This document shows, piece by piece, positions 8,293 through 15,635 of a DNA stretch of 64,000 bases. Under the pieces are notes generated by a model, which saw nothing but the letters and a program-made list of their open reading frames with translations, did not search any database and had not been told where the DNA came from. The stretch comes from Bacteroidetes bacterium 46-16. Its GTDB lineage: Bacteria > Bacteroidota > Bacteroidia > Chitinophagales > Chitinophagaceae. The position numbers were made by a program, and so were the translations under genes. The stretch lies in contig MKUN01000002.1 of NCBI GenBank assembly GCA_001897835.1, forward strand, positions 62,001 to 126,000, given 5' to 3'. Positions within the stretch are counted from its first letter, which is position 1. Each line of letters begins with the position of its first letter.

Positions 8293-9486
8293 TTACCCGG
8301 GTGTTTCTTCTGTTTCCTGCCTTGCAGTTCTCCTTGTGCCTTCATATAGCTCAAATTCCAGCATGCGGCAATCTATGGTGCTGGTATAAAATTCTATTCT
8401 TCGCTTTGCCTTTAGCCCTATCTTCTTGGCAAGGTCCAGGTTGCCGGTGAAGACATACCCGAAGTAGCCCCCGCATTTTTGCTTCATAAAGTCGCCTATG
8501 CGTGCATAGGTCTGCTCCAGCTCTTCCAGCTCGCCCAGCCGCTCGCCATATTCCGGGTTCACGAACATCACACCCTTAGCACCCTCCGGCACTTCGGTAT
8601 CGGCAAAGTCGCATTGCCTGAACTCGATCATATCGGCTACACCGGCAGCTATAGCATTGCGTTTTGCATTAGTGATGGCTACCTCGCTGTAATCGCTGGC
8701 TATGATGCGCAGACCGGGCACTTCCTTTATCTGCTCATCCAGCAGGGCCATTTCTTTATCATACACGGCCTCGTCATAACCTATAAGGTGCATAAAGGCA
8801 TAGTTCATCCTGAAGAGGCCGGGACGTGCATTGGTGGCTATAAGGGCTGCCTCTATGGCTACCGTTCCCGAGCCGCACATGGGGTTAACAAAGGGTGAGG
8901 TCCTGTCCCAGCGGGTGGCCATGATGGTGGCCGATGCCAGTGCTTCCAGCATAGGTGCCCTGCCGGGTATCTTACGGTAGCCATGCCGTGCCAGTGAGTC
9001 GCCCGATGTATCCAGGAATACCTCCGCATCATCATCCTTCCAGAACAGGTGTATCACTGCGCCCTTCAATTCCGCTCCCGTATCGGGGCGTTTACCCGTT
9101 GCCTCGCGCATACGGTCCACTATGCCGTCCTTTACGCGCAGGTTGGCGTACATTTTATTGTTGATGGTATCGTTGAACACATTGCTGGTGACCGAGAAAT
9201 AGCCGTCGTCGGGCAGCAGGTCTTCCCAGGGATACTGGTATATGTTGTTGTAGATATCGTCGGCATCCCGCGCCTCGAAATGCCCGAGGCTGTAAAGCAC
9301 CTGGCTGGCACAGCGCAGGTTAAGGTTCAGCCTGATGCAGTCGTTGATACTGGCCTGCAGGCGCAGCCCGGTCACAAAGGTCTCGCCTGGCTCAAAACCC
9401 AGTTCCTTCACTTCCTGCTCGAGGTAAGGGGCCAGGCGCTTGTGGCAGGTTATGGTCACATCACTCTTTTCGGTATAAAACGACAT
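8293..9486 (-). CDS. THUMP-domain class I SAM-dependent RNA methyltransferase (RlmL N-terminal-like)
   Basis: 397 residues. The N-terminal ~165 residues form the ferredoxin-like/THUMP RNA-binding module; the C-terminal half is a Rossmann methyltransferase with the SAM-binding PMCGSGTVAIEAAL motif, an acidic strand-2 end (IIASDYSE) and the catalytic motif as NPEYGER instead of the common NPPYGER. Homologues methylate N2 of guanosine in 23S rRNA or tRNA; the exact site cannot be read from sequence. A TACCTTTG promoter box lies only 8 bp before the ATG, implying a very short leader. Cotranscribed with the DEAD-box helicase downstream. Confidence 0.9.
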   Translation of the reverse strand: MSFYTEKSDVTITCHKRLAPYLEQEVKELGFEPGETFVTGLRLQASINDCIRLNLNLRCASQVLYSLGHFEARDADDIYNNIYQYPWEDLLPDDGYFSVTSNVFNDTINNKMYANLRVKDGIVDRMREATGKRPDTGAELKGAVIHLFWKDDDAEVFLDTSGDSLARHGYRKIPGRAPMLEALASATIMATRWDRTSPFVNPMCGSGTVAIEAALIATNARPGLFRMNYAFMHLIGYDEAVYDKEMALLDEQIKEVPGLRIIASDYSEVAITNAKRNAIAAGVADMIEFRQCDFADTEVPEGAKGVMFVNPEYGERLGELEELEQTYARIGDFMKQKCGGYFGYVFTGNLDLAKKIGLKAKRRIEFYTSTIDCRMLEFELYEGTRRTARQETEETPG

Positions 9487-9494
9487 AAGGGCAG

Positions 9495-9502
9495 CAAAGG
9501 TA
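9495..9502 (-). promoter_or_regulatory. -7 box TACCTTTG for the methyltransferase/helicase operon
   Basis: Minus-strand TACCTTTG ending 8 bp before the ATG at 9486; supports that start and suggests an almost leaderless mRNA. Confidence 0.55.
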
Positions 9503-9545
9503 AAGAAATAAAGCCCTGTTCACTAAGCTTGCAGGCTTGCCCGGC

Positions 9546-9788
9546 TTAGCCCCTTTTGATGAGGCTGATGATGAACAGCAGCACCCATGCACCGCCGGCC
9601 GAAATAAGTATGCGCCAGGCGATACCGCCACCGCCTATGCCCAGCCTCCCGGCAAGCCAGCCGCCTACCATGCCGCCCAGGATACCAACAACGATATTGC
9701 CCACAAGGCCAAAGCCTGCACCCTTCCATATCTTGCCGGCCAGCCAGCCCGAGATGGCACCGATAACGAGGAACATCAGAACACCCAT
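9546..9788 (-). CDS. GlsB/YeaQ/YmgE-family small membrane protein
   Basis: 80 residues with three hydrophobic, glycine-rich helices (FLVIGAISGWLAGKIW; GLVGNIVVGILGGMVGGWLA; WRILISAGGAWVLLFIISLI), the pattern of the transglycosylase-associated/GlsB family, often induced by stress and located in the inner membrane. Function is not established. Single gene. Confidence 0.85.
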   Translation of the reverse strand: MGVLMFLVIGAISGWLAGKIWKGAGFGLVGNIVVGILGGMVGGWLAGRLGIGGGGIAWRILISAGGAWVLLFIISLIKRG

Positions 9789-9898
9789 AGATTGTTTGTT
9801 TTAAGAATGATCAACCAGGAAAGTACCGTACATATGTATTGTTAGTACATAAAAATATAATTTTTATTTTTTATGCCGGCTAAAATAAATGCATGGCT

Positions 9899-10273
9899 TT
9901 ATGGGTATTTGGTCGCCGCCATCCTGAACTCAAGTACGCTTAGTTGCTTCACACTTACCGCTACCTTGCACTTATTGCAGTTTATTTTGGTCTTGTAGCG
10001 ACCCTCTTCCGAGCCTGCCTCCATTTTATCCTTTTTGTATTCCAGCCATTTTTTGCCATCCTCGCTGCGCAGGTAGCTTACGGTTATGCCCATGGGCCGC
10101 ACCACGCGAACGGGGTATAGGTCGATAGTGATGTTGCCGCTGAGGGGCACGATATACTCCTTCACCTGCTCGCCAAAGATGGTATCATTAGCAAAGACCA
10201 CATGCTTTAGCCGGGCCTGCGATGAAAGCGGCAGGCCCGGGACAAGTAATAACAAAAGGCGGACTGATCTCAT
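9899..10273 (-). CDS. Hypothetical secreted protein, 124 residues
   Basis: Starts with a short hydrophobic signal-like segment (SVRLLLLLVPGLPLSSQA) followed by a probably beta-rich domain of ~100 residues with a CNKC pair near residues 98-101 (KTKINCNKCKVAVSV). No family recognised. It lies between the GlsB-like protein and the cupredoxin gene, transcribed away from the latter. The 195-bp gap 10274-10468 contains the promoters of both divergent genes; no clear operator seen. Confidence 0.6.
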   Translation of the reverse strand: MRSVRLLLLLVPGLPLSSQARLKHVVFANDTIFGEQVKEYIVPLSGNITIDLYPVRVVRPMGITVSYLRSEDGKKWLEYKKDKMEAGSEEGRYKTKINCNKCKVAVSVKQLSVLEFRMAATKYP

Positions 10274-10468
10274 TGAACGTTTTTTTGTAACAATGGCTTT
10301 GAGGGGCTTAACTAGTCGATACCGGCCAATGCCTTATAAAGATAATTGTTTCATGGCTGTTTCAGCAGCGATTTTTCCCTGTTGGGTAGCTTTCATATCA
10401 ACAATGCTGCGGAGCTAAAATATGTTTGCCTGAGATAAACGATCAAACCACCTAAAAAAGAACAAAAC

Positions 10469-11068
10469 ATGAAGAGAAAATTATTCTTTGCAGCAGCTAT
10501 TTGCCTGTTACATTTCAACACCCGCGCCACTATGTTCACCATTCACGTAGGCGATTTTGCATTCTCACCCGCAGCAACCCCCAATGTGCATGTGGGCGAT
10601 ACCGTAATGTGGGTTTGGGACAGTGGCAGCCACACTACCACCAGTACCGGCATACCGGCAGGTGCAGCCGCGTGGGACCATGATATCAAGTCAAGCTCGC
10701 CCTCATTTATGTACGTGCCCACTGTAGCAGGCACTTACAACTTCAAATGTACGCCCCATGCCTCTATGGGCATGACCGGCTCATTCACCGTAATTGCAGC
10801 CGCAGGTATTGCAACTACTGCAGGCGATAAACAGATCAGTGTATATCCCAACCCGGTAAGCGATGTGCTGAACATAAGCCTGGGCGACGAAAGCACAAAA
10901 GCCCTGGTAACACTAACCGATATGACCGGCAGGCAGCTAAGCCATATGGTTATAAGCGGGCAAAAACAGGCAGCGATAGCACTGGGCGCTTATGCCAACG
11001 GGCAGTACTGGCTGAGCATTGAGCAGAACGGTAAGCGCTTTGTACAGGCAGTACTGGTACAGCACTAA
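10469..11068 (+). CDS. Secreted cupredoxin (plastocyanin-like) with T9SS sorting domain
   Basis: 199 residues: signal peptide (1-20, ending TRA), a cupredoxin domain (~22-113) and a Por/T9SS type A C-terminal domain (~120-199, IYPNPVSDVL-like start QISVYPNPVSDVL). Type 1 copper ligands are visible: His in WDSGSHTTTS, then Cys, His and Met in FKCTPHASMGM. It is therefore expected to bind copper and carry single electrons at the cell surface or in the medium after export through the type 9 system. Followed by a strong terminator. Close to pseudoazurin/plastocyanin in ligand order; partner unknown. Confidence 0.9.
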   Translation: MKRKLFFAAAICLLHFNTRATMFTIHVGDFAFSPAATPNVHVGDTVMWVWDSGSHTTTSTGIPAGAAAWDHDIKSSSPSFMYVPTVAGTYNFKCTPHASMGMTGSFTVIAAAGIATTAGDKQISVYPNPVSDVLNISLGDESTKALVTLTDMTGRQLSHMVISGQKQAAIALGAYANGQYWLSIEQNGKRFVQAVLVQH

Positions 11069-11093
11069 TAAAGCATTCATTGCAAATTGATCT

Positions 11094-11120
11094 AAAGGAG
11101 CTATTATTAGCTCCTTTTTT
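11094..11120 (+). terminator. Intrinsic terminator of the cupredoxin gene
   Basis: 10-bp stem AAAGGAGCTA/TAGCTCCTTT, loop TTAT, followed by a run of T, 25 bp after the stop codon. Confidence 0.85.
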
Positions 11121-11164
11121 ATTGCCTGCTAGAACTTCTGATGGAAGCTATTTTTTAGAACCGG

Positions 11165-11310
11165 AAGCACTTTGTGTGGATAATTCAGCATTAAACTATT
11201 GGCCGTCAGCATGTTCGGCAGTGCTACTGCATGTGGATAGTGCTTCTGCTTTGCTTCCTAATGGGTTCCGATTCGCTTCCTGTTGTCTCTTCCCGCGTCT
11301 TTGTAAGTAA
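11165..11310 (+). repeat. Left copy of diverged inverted repeat flanking the Septu-like island
   Basis: Shares with the reverse complement of 13971-14076 the blocks TCAGCATT, CATGTGGAnAGTGCTTC, a C-C-G-A-T-T block and TTCCCGCGTCTTTG in the same order with gaps. The region 11121-11760 contains no convincing gene; besides this repeat it holds an internal 12-bp inverted pair (GGTTATTTCCTA near 11323, TAGGAAATAACC near 11492) and a REP-like element. Confidence 0.55.
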
Positions 11311-11446
11311 GTTTTTTTCAGGGTTATTTCCTATTTTCCTGTCAGACAATTATTTTCTCGCTTTCATGATCATTTCCTACCTGAAGCTCAAGAGTAAGTT
11401 CCTGTTGTTAAGGTTGTGTTCGGCTGTAACGTAGTACAGGCGGGAT

Positions 11447-11487
11447 GCATGTGGGAAATAGTTATTTCCTACTATTACCTAATACTT
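11447..11487 (+). repeat. 41-bp sequence shared with 56695-56734
   Basis: GCATG, then AATAGTTATTTCCT, then TATTACCT and CTACTT/ATACTT blocks match the sequence at 56695-56734 at roughly 80 percent by eye. Both lie in gene-free, AT-rich DNA with several other ATTTCCT motifs. Confidence 0.45.
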
Positions 11488-11679
11488 ATTTTAGGAAATA
11501 ACCAGAGCCGTATTTGTAGTCCAGTATAGGGTTTACAATATGTCAAAGAACTTTATTGTCTGCTGGGTAAAAACACAGAAAACGTTGCAAGATACACTCG
11601 TTAACAAAGGGAAAGCAAGAAAAGATATCCACAATTTTGGACTATTGGTAGCATGAAAGGATGGTTAGACAATTGTACC

Positions 11680-11749
11680 TTGAATGCCATTGCAAATGGA
11701 GTCTTATTGATACCACCAGATGCCCTTTGGAACATCTGGTGGAACGGGG
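11680..11749 (+). repeat. REP-like double-hairpin element, copy A
   Basis: TTGAATGCC start; hairpin 1 CCATT/AATGG (loop GCA); linker GAGTCTTATTGATA; hairpin 2 CCACCAGATG/CATCTGGTGG (perfect 10-bp stem, loop ccctttggaa); end GGAACGGGG. Same layout as copies at 47618-47711, 48391-48458 and 57346-57414. Lies 12 bp after the end of the HNH nuclease gene and may act as its terminator. Confidence 0.8.
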
Positions 11750-11760
11750 TGATATGTATA

Positions 11761-12498
11761 CTATGTGCAAATTAAGTCGGAAAAATTTGCTTTTACCATT
11801 AGGGAATAGATACTATCATTTTGCGCCTTTTTCTTGATTTGTTCCTTTGCCTTTTTAGCATTAGGCAAATTACTTCTTGCTATATCTGCCAAAGTTTCAA
11901 GTATTTCAAAATACTCAAACCTATCCTTCATTACCTCCTTTCTATTTAGACCAGTTCTTTTAATTGTCTCCAACCCTTTTTCACTATTCCCTTTTGCAAT
12001 GGCAACCTCTTTATTGAAAGATAAAAACTTTGTAGGATTTTCTTTACTAGGATGAATTATCAATGGCTTCTCTAATTTAATATCGTCAGTATGTTTATTA
12101 GCTCTTTTCCCGGATTTCTCTAATGGAAAGTAGTTCTTCTTATACTTTTGGTTGCATATTTGACATGATAAAAAAAGATTATCAAAATCATACGCAAGCC
12201 AATAATATCCAGGCTTAGATAGTTTATCTTTTTCCTTTTGAATCCATCCGGCTTTGGGTCTGTAGTGCTCAACATCGCCGTGTGATACAACAGTTATTTT
12301 TGCTTCACAGAAACAACATTTTTCATTCTGTAACGATTTCAGCTTATCTTTCACCGATTTTCCACCGTATAAACTTGACTTGTACTTGTAAGATAGCAAG
12401 TCCTTTTTGCTCATTTTTTTGAGCAGTGCTATTTCGGCTTTGCCTTGCTTTTTTAATATCTCAGGCACGTCAGAGACTTTCTTTTTAATTTGAATCAT
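11761..12498 (-). CDS. ptuB: HNH endonuclease of a Septu-like defence system (PtuB-like)
   Basis: 245 residues. Two zinc-type Cys pairs (KCCFCEAK and SCQICNQKY) surround the HNH core; the catalytic His is in GDVEHYRPK. This is the pattern of the HNH proteins of Septu and of retron Ec78 (TIGR02646-like), which degrade nucleic acid when released by their partner ATPase. The ATPase gene lies immediately upstream on the same strand with an 11-bp gap. Codon use and base composition are AT-richer than the flanking core genes, consistent with horizontal transfer. No reverse transcriptase or msr/msd candidate was found next to it, so this is a stand-alone two-gene system, not a retron. Activity inferred. 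Confidence 0.85.
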   Translation of the reverse strand: MIQIKKKVSDVPEILKKQGKAEIALLKKMSKKDLLSYKYKSSLYGGKSVKDKLKSLQNEKCCFCEAKITVVSHGDVEHYRPKAGWIQKEKDKLSKPGYYWLAYDFDNLFLSCQICNQKYKKNYFPLEKSGKRANKHTDDIKLEKPLIIHPSKENPTKFLSFNKEVAIAKGNSEKGLETIKRTGLNRKEVMKDRFEYFEILETLADIARSNLPNAKKAKEQIKKKAQNDSIYSLMVKANFSDLICT

Positions 12499-12509
12499 AG
12501 TAGAGGGTA

Positions 12510-13892
12510 TTATTTTTGGGGAAGTCTTTTGCTCGTCTCGCGAATTAATCTCATAGCTTCAATATATTCAGTCGTTTCAGCAACGGGTATATATTCCAAC
12601 TGTGATTCTATACTTTCTAATTTCTTTTTGTCAGATGCATTCAGGCTGCTTTTCTCTAAAATTTTTCGACGTTCAGACATCATTCTTTCTGCAACCTCCG
12701 AACGGGACGAACTTAAGCCAAATAAATCACTAGTTAATATCTGATCAATGCGCCAGTTTTTAATAATGTTTGGATCATTGTGAATTAATACCTGATTTCC
12801 CCTTCTTTTTAATAAAACTAAATTAGCATTTTCAGCAGCTTGTACAATTAATGGGCTATGGGCAGTCGCAATAAATTGTGTATTTGGGAATTTTTTCGAC
12901 AAGTATCTTAATACCTTTCTTTGCCACTTTGGGTGTAAATGCAAATCTATTTCATCAATTAAAACAACTGCAGGCTCAGCAAAGGGATTTTCTTTTTCAC
13001 GATGATAATGATACATCCGACTTGCAAAGTCAACAATCCACGCAATTAAGCTTTTGTATCCCAAACTCATTTCACTCACACGTACCCACCCAAATGGTGT
13101 TTTTACTTCGACAAATCGACCTATTCTATAGGATTTCGATATTCTTAGATCGGTAACTTCCGGCAATATATCAATAAGTAATTTCTTTACCTTTTCTCTT
13201 TGTTCAAAAGAAGTCCTTGACTTCGACGTTTTTGCATCATAATCGGCCCTCATGAAAAACTCTTCCACGTTAATTAATGGGGCTTCATCATCGAATAAAC
13301 TAACACTAGCCGTAGAGTATTTCTCATTTGTAAAAGTGCTTTTGCCCATTTTCCTTGAAGCACCGTATGCGAAGCATAAAAAGTCACCTAGTGCATTGTA
13401 GTTCTCATCATTAAAATATATATTTTTAATACTGCTGTGTCCTTGTTCTACGACTAAATGATTAATTTCATTTTTTAGTACTTTCTTAAATCCATTTGCA
13501 GCGATCACCTTCGCCTGAAATCTTGATGGCTCTACACCATAAAGGCGCGCCGTATCCCAAGATTCAAACCAATCGTATAGTCCCGGATATAGTTCTGTTC
13601 TTCCTTGATCTCTATAAATATTTTTTGGGGATGGAGCTAGTGAAACAAGACCTTTAAGGATTGAAGTTTTACCAACGCCGTTATCTCCCAATATTATGGT
13701 CCAATGATGAGGATTGCCGTTTTCATCTGCAAAATCAAGCGTTTGCTTTTTACCAAAACAGCGAACATTTTCTATTGTGAAGTTCAGAAAATAATGACCC
13801 TTGACCTCCATTTTTGTGTACTGTTTATTTCTAATGATGGGCATAACAATATTGTTTAGTATAAAATTAATACTGCCCCTGACATTTTCCAT
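12510..13892 (-). CDS. ptuA: AAA/ABC-type ATPase of a Septu-like defence system (PtuA-like)
   Basis: 460 residues. Opens with a typical SMC/OLD-like start (LNFTIENVRCFG), Walker A ILGDNGVGKTSILKGL, a long middle region, signature-like VSEMSLGYKSLIAWI, Walker B PAVVLIDEIDLHLHPKWQ and an H-loop ATAHSPLIVQAA. The family senses phage and controls the partner HNH nuclease. The ATG at 13811 (MEVKGHYFLNF) matches the domain start better than that at 13892, so the N-terminal 27 residues are doubtful. Forms a two-gene operon with the HNH protein. AT-rich, with flanking diverged inverted repeats, suggesting acquisition as a module. Confidence 0.85.
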   Translation of the reverse strand: MENVRGSINFILNNIVMPIIRNKQYTKMEVKGHYFLNFTIENVRCFGKKQTLDFADENGNPHHWTIILGDNGVGKTSILKGLVSLAPSPKNIYRDQGRTELYPGLYDWFESWDTARLYGVEPSRFQAKVIAANGFKKVLKNEINHLVVEQGHSSIKNIYFNDENYNALGDFLCFAYGASRKMGKSTFTNEKYSTASVSLFDDEAPLINVEEFFMRADYDAKTSKSRTSFEQREKVKKLLIDILPEVTDLRISKSYRIGRFVEVKTPFGWVRVSEMSLGYKSLIAWIVDFASRMYHYHREKENPFAEPAVVLIDEIDLHLHPKWQRKVLRYLSKKFPNTQFIATAHSPLIVQAAENANLVLLKRRGNQVLIHNDPNIIKNWRIDQILTSDLFGLSSSRSEVAERMMSERRKILEKSSLNASDKKKLESIESQLEYIPVAETTEYIEAMRLIRETSKRLPQK

Positions 13893-13970
13893 ATATTTTT
13901 CTATATTCTTTGACTATGGTCTTATGAAATTGCAAACCACTATAAAAGCAACATAAATGCATATTGTTTC

Positions 13971-14076
13971 TTGCTTCATTTCTCGCAAAGACGCGGGAAA
14001 CAAATCGGGACCAAACCGGAAGCACTGTCCACATGAGCTGAAAGCCATAAAATGCTGATGGATAACACACAAGCTT
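13971..14076 (-). repeat. Right copy of diverged inverted repeat flanking the Septu-like island
   Basis: Reverse-complement counterpart of 11165-11310 with ordered shared blocks (GTGGAcAGTGCTTC, CCCGATT, TTCCCGCGTCTTTG, TCAGCATT). It lies just upstream of the ATPase gene and before the next helicase promoter. Confidence 0.55.
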
Positions 14077-14167
14077 GAAAAGTGTGTATAACCCGCTTCC
14101 GCTCTTTAATATTTACGAAAATCAGAAGTTTTACAGCCACCTGCTACTGCTCACTGCAACTAAACCC

Positions 14168-14175
14168 TACCTTTG
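14168..14175 (+). promoter_or_regulatory. -7 box TACCTTTG, decides helicase start at 14181
   Basis: Ends 5 bp before the ATG at 14181, so transcription should begin at or beside that codon. The longer in-frame extension from 14082 lies upstream of the promoter and is not conserved-looking. Confidence 0.6.
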
Positions 14176-14180
14176 CCCCG

Positions 14181-15509
14181 ATGCAGGAAAAAAATTACAC
14201 CATCGATACCATACTGGCCAGGCTGAAGATAAAGGCCCTGAACGAGATGCAGGAGGCTGCACTGCAGGCCTGCCTGCACCAGGACGATGTGATATTGCTC
14301 TCGGCCACCGGCTCGGGCAAGACCCTGGCCTTCCTGCTGCCCCTGCTGGAGCTGCTGAAAGATGATGTTAAAGGTACACAGGCCCTTATCGTAGTGCCCA
14401 GCCGCGAGCTGGCGCAGCAGATAGAACAGGTGTTCAAAAATATGGGCACAGGCTATAAGATCACCTGCTGCTATGGCGGGCATAAGCGGGAGACCGAGGA
14501 GAACAACCTTATTGAGGCCCCGGCAATTGTGGTGGGCACACCCGGCCGCCTTTGCGACCATATACGCCGTGGCAGCATCACTACCGATAGCATAGGTATG
14601 CTGGTGCTCGATGAGTTTGATAAATCGCTGGAGCTGGGCTTCCGCGATGAGGTGTCCTTCATCATCGGCTCATTGCCCCATATCGGCAAGCGCATACTCA
14701 CATCGGCCACCGATATGCAGGACATCCCCGGCTTTGTAGGACTTGGGGAACCGATAAGGCTCGATTTCCTGGACCACAGCAATGAGGCATCGGCCGGGCT
14801 GGCCGTGCAGATGCTGCGCTCGCAGGAGCGGGACAAGGCCGATACGCTGTTCCGCCTCATCTGCACGCTGGGTGGCAGGAGCAGCATCGTGTTCTGTAAC
14901 CACCGGGAGAGCGTGGAGCGGGTAAGCGAGATATTGAAGGAGCAGGGCATTGTGAACGAGTACTACCACGGGGCCATGGAACAGCAGCAGCGCGACAGCG
15001 CCCTGGCCAAGTTCCGCAATGGCAGCGTGAACGTGCTGGTGACCACCGACCTGGCTGCACGGGGGCTGGATATAGCCAATATACGCTACATCATACACTA
15101 CCACCTGCCGCATACCGAAGACAGCTATACACACCGCAACGGGCGCACGGCGCGCATGGAGGCCAGCGGCACAGCCATACTGATACTAAACCCGGAAGAG
15201 GAACTGCCCGAATACATCACGGATGCCGTAGAAGAAATAGAGCTGCCGGAAAATGCCATACTGCCCGAAAAGCCCAAATGGATAACCCTGTTCATAGCCG
15301 CAGGCAAAAAGGACAAGGTGAACAAGGTGGACATAGTGGGTTTCCTGGCGCAGAAGGGTGAGCTGAAGAAAGAAGACATAGGCCTGATAGAGGTGAAGGA
15401 CTTCTTCAGCTTCGTGGCCGTGCGCAAGATAAAGGCAAGCCATGCCCTGCACCTGGTACAGGATGAGAAGATAAAAGGTAAGAAGGTTAAAATTGCCGTT
15501 GCAAAATAG
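14181..15509 (+). CDS. DEAD-box RNA helicase with DbpA-type RNA-binding domain
   Basis: 442 residues from the ATG at 14181, chosen because the promoter box sits just upstream. Helicase motifs: I SATGSGKTLAF, Ia PSRELAQQ, Ib GTPGRLCDHI, II VLDEFDKSLELGF (DEFD in place of DEAD), III SAT, V DLAARGLDI, VI HRNGRTAR. The last ~75 residues (WITLFIAAGKKDKVNKVDIV onward) match the DbpA/CsdA RNA-recognition-like domain, which in DbpA binds 23S rRNA hairpin 92 during 50S assembly. A role in ribosome maturation is likely; direct binding to that hairpin is inference. A second DEAD-box gene follows 126 bp downstream. Confidence 0.9.
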   Translation: MQEKNYTIDTILARLKIKALNEMQEAALQACLHQDDVILLSATGSGKTLAFLLPLLELLKDDVKGTQALIVVPSRELAQQIEQVFKNMGTGYKITCCYGGHKRETEENNLIEAPAIVVGTPGRLCDHIRRGSITTDSIGMLVLDEFDKSLELGFRDEVSFIIGSLPHIGKRILTSATDMQDIPGFVGLGEPIRLDFLDHSNEASAGLAVQMLRSQERDKADTLFRLICTLGGRSSIVFCNHRESVERVSEILKEQGIVNEYYHGAMEQQQRDSALAKFRNGSVNVLVTTDLAARGLDIANIRYIIHYHLPHTEDSYTHRNGRTARMEASGTAILILNPEEELPEYITDAVEEIELPENAILPEKPKWITLFIAAGKKDKVNKVDIVGFLAQKGELKKEDIGLIEVKDFFSFVAVRKIKASHALHLVQDEKIKGKKVKIAVAK

Positions 15510-15635
15510 GATTGATCGGGTTGAATAAGTTGATAAGTGTAGCACGTGTGCCGGCATCCCCCCTGTATCTCCCTTTGAAGGGAGCACAGTAACAATATTA
15601 TATTAATGCCTTATTTTGGGCCAAAATGAACTGAT

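Noticed and set aside
11080-11434. Short plus-strand frames before the Septu-like island
   Set aside because: They cover a terminator and the flanking inverted repeat; codon pattern not coding-like.
11539-11655. 38-residue frame beginning MSKNFIVCWVK before the HNH gene
   Set aside because: No recognisable signal or family, in repeat-rich non-coding DNA; possibly a gene remnant but unsupported.
11100-11760. Retron msr/msd or reverse transcriptase next to the PtuAB-like genes
   Set aside because: No reverse transcriptase motif in any frame and no convincing msr/msd-like paired structure was found.
14082-14180. N-terminal extension of the second DEAD-box helicase
   Set aside because: Lies upstream of the promoter box at 14168-14175 and has no helicase-family features.
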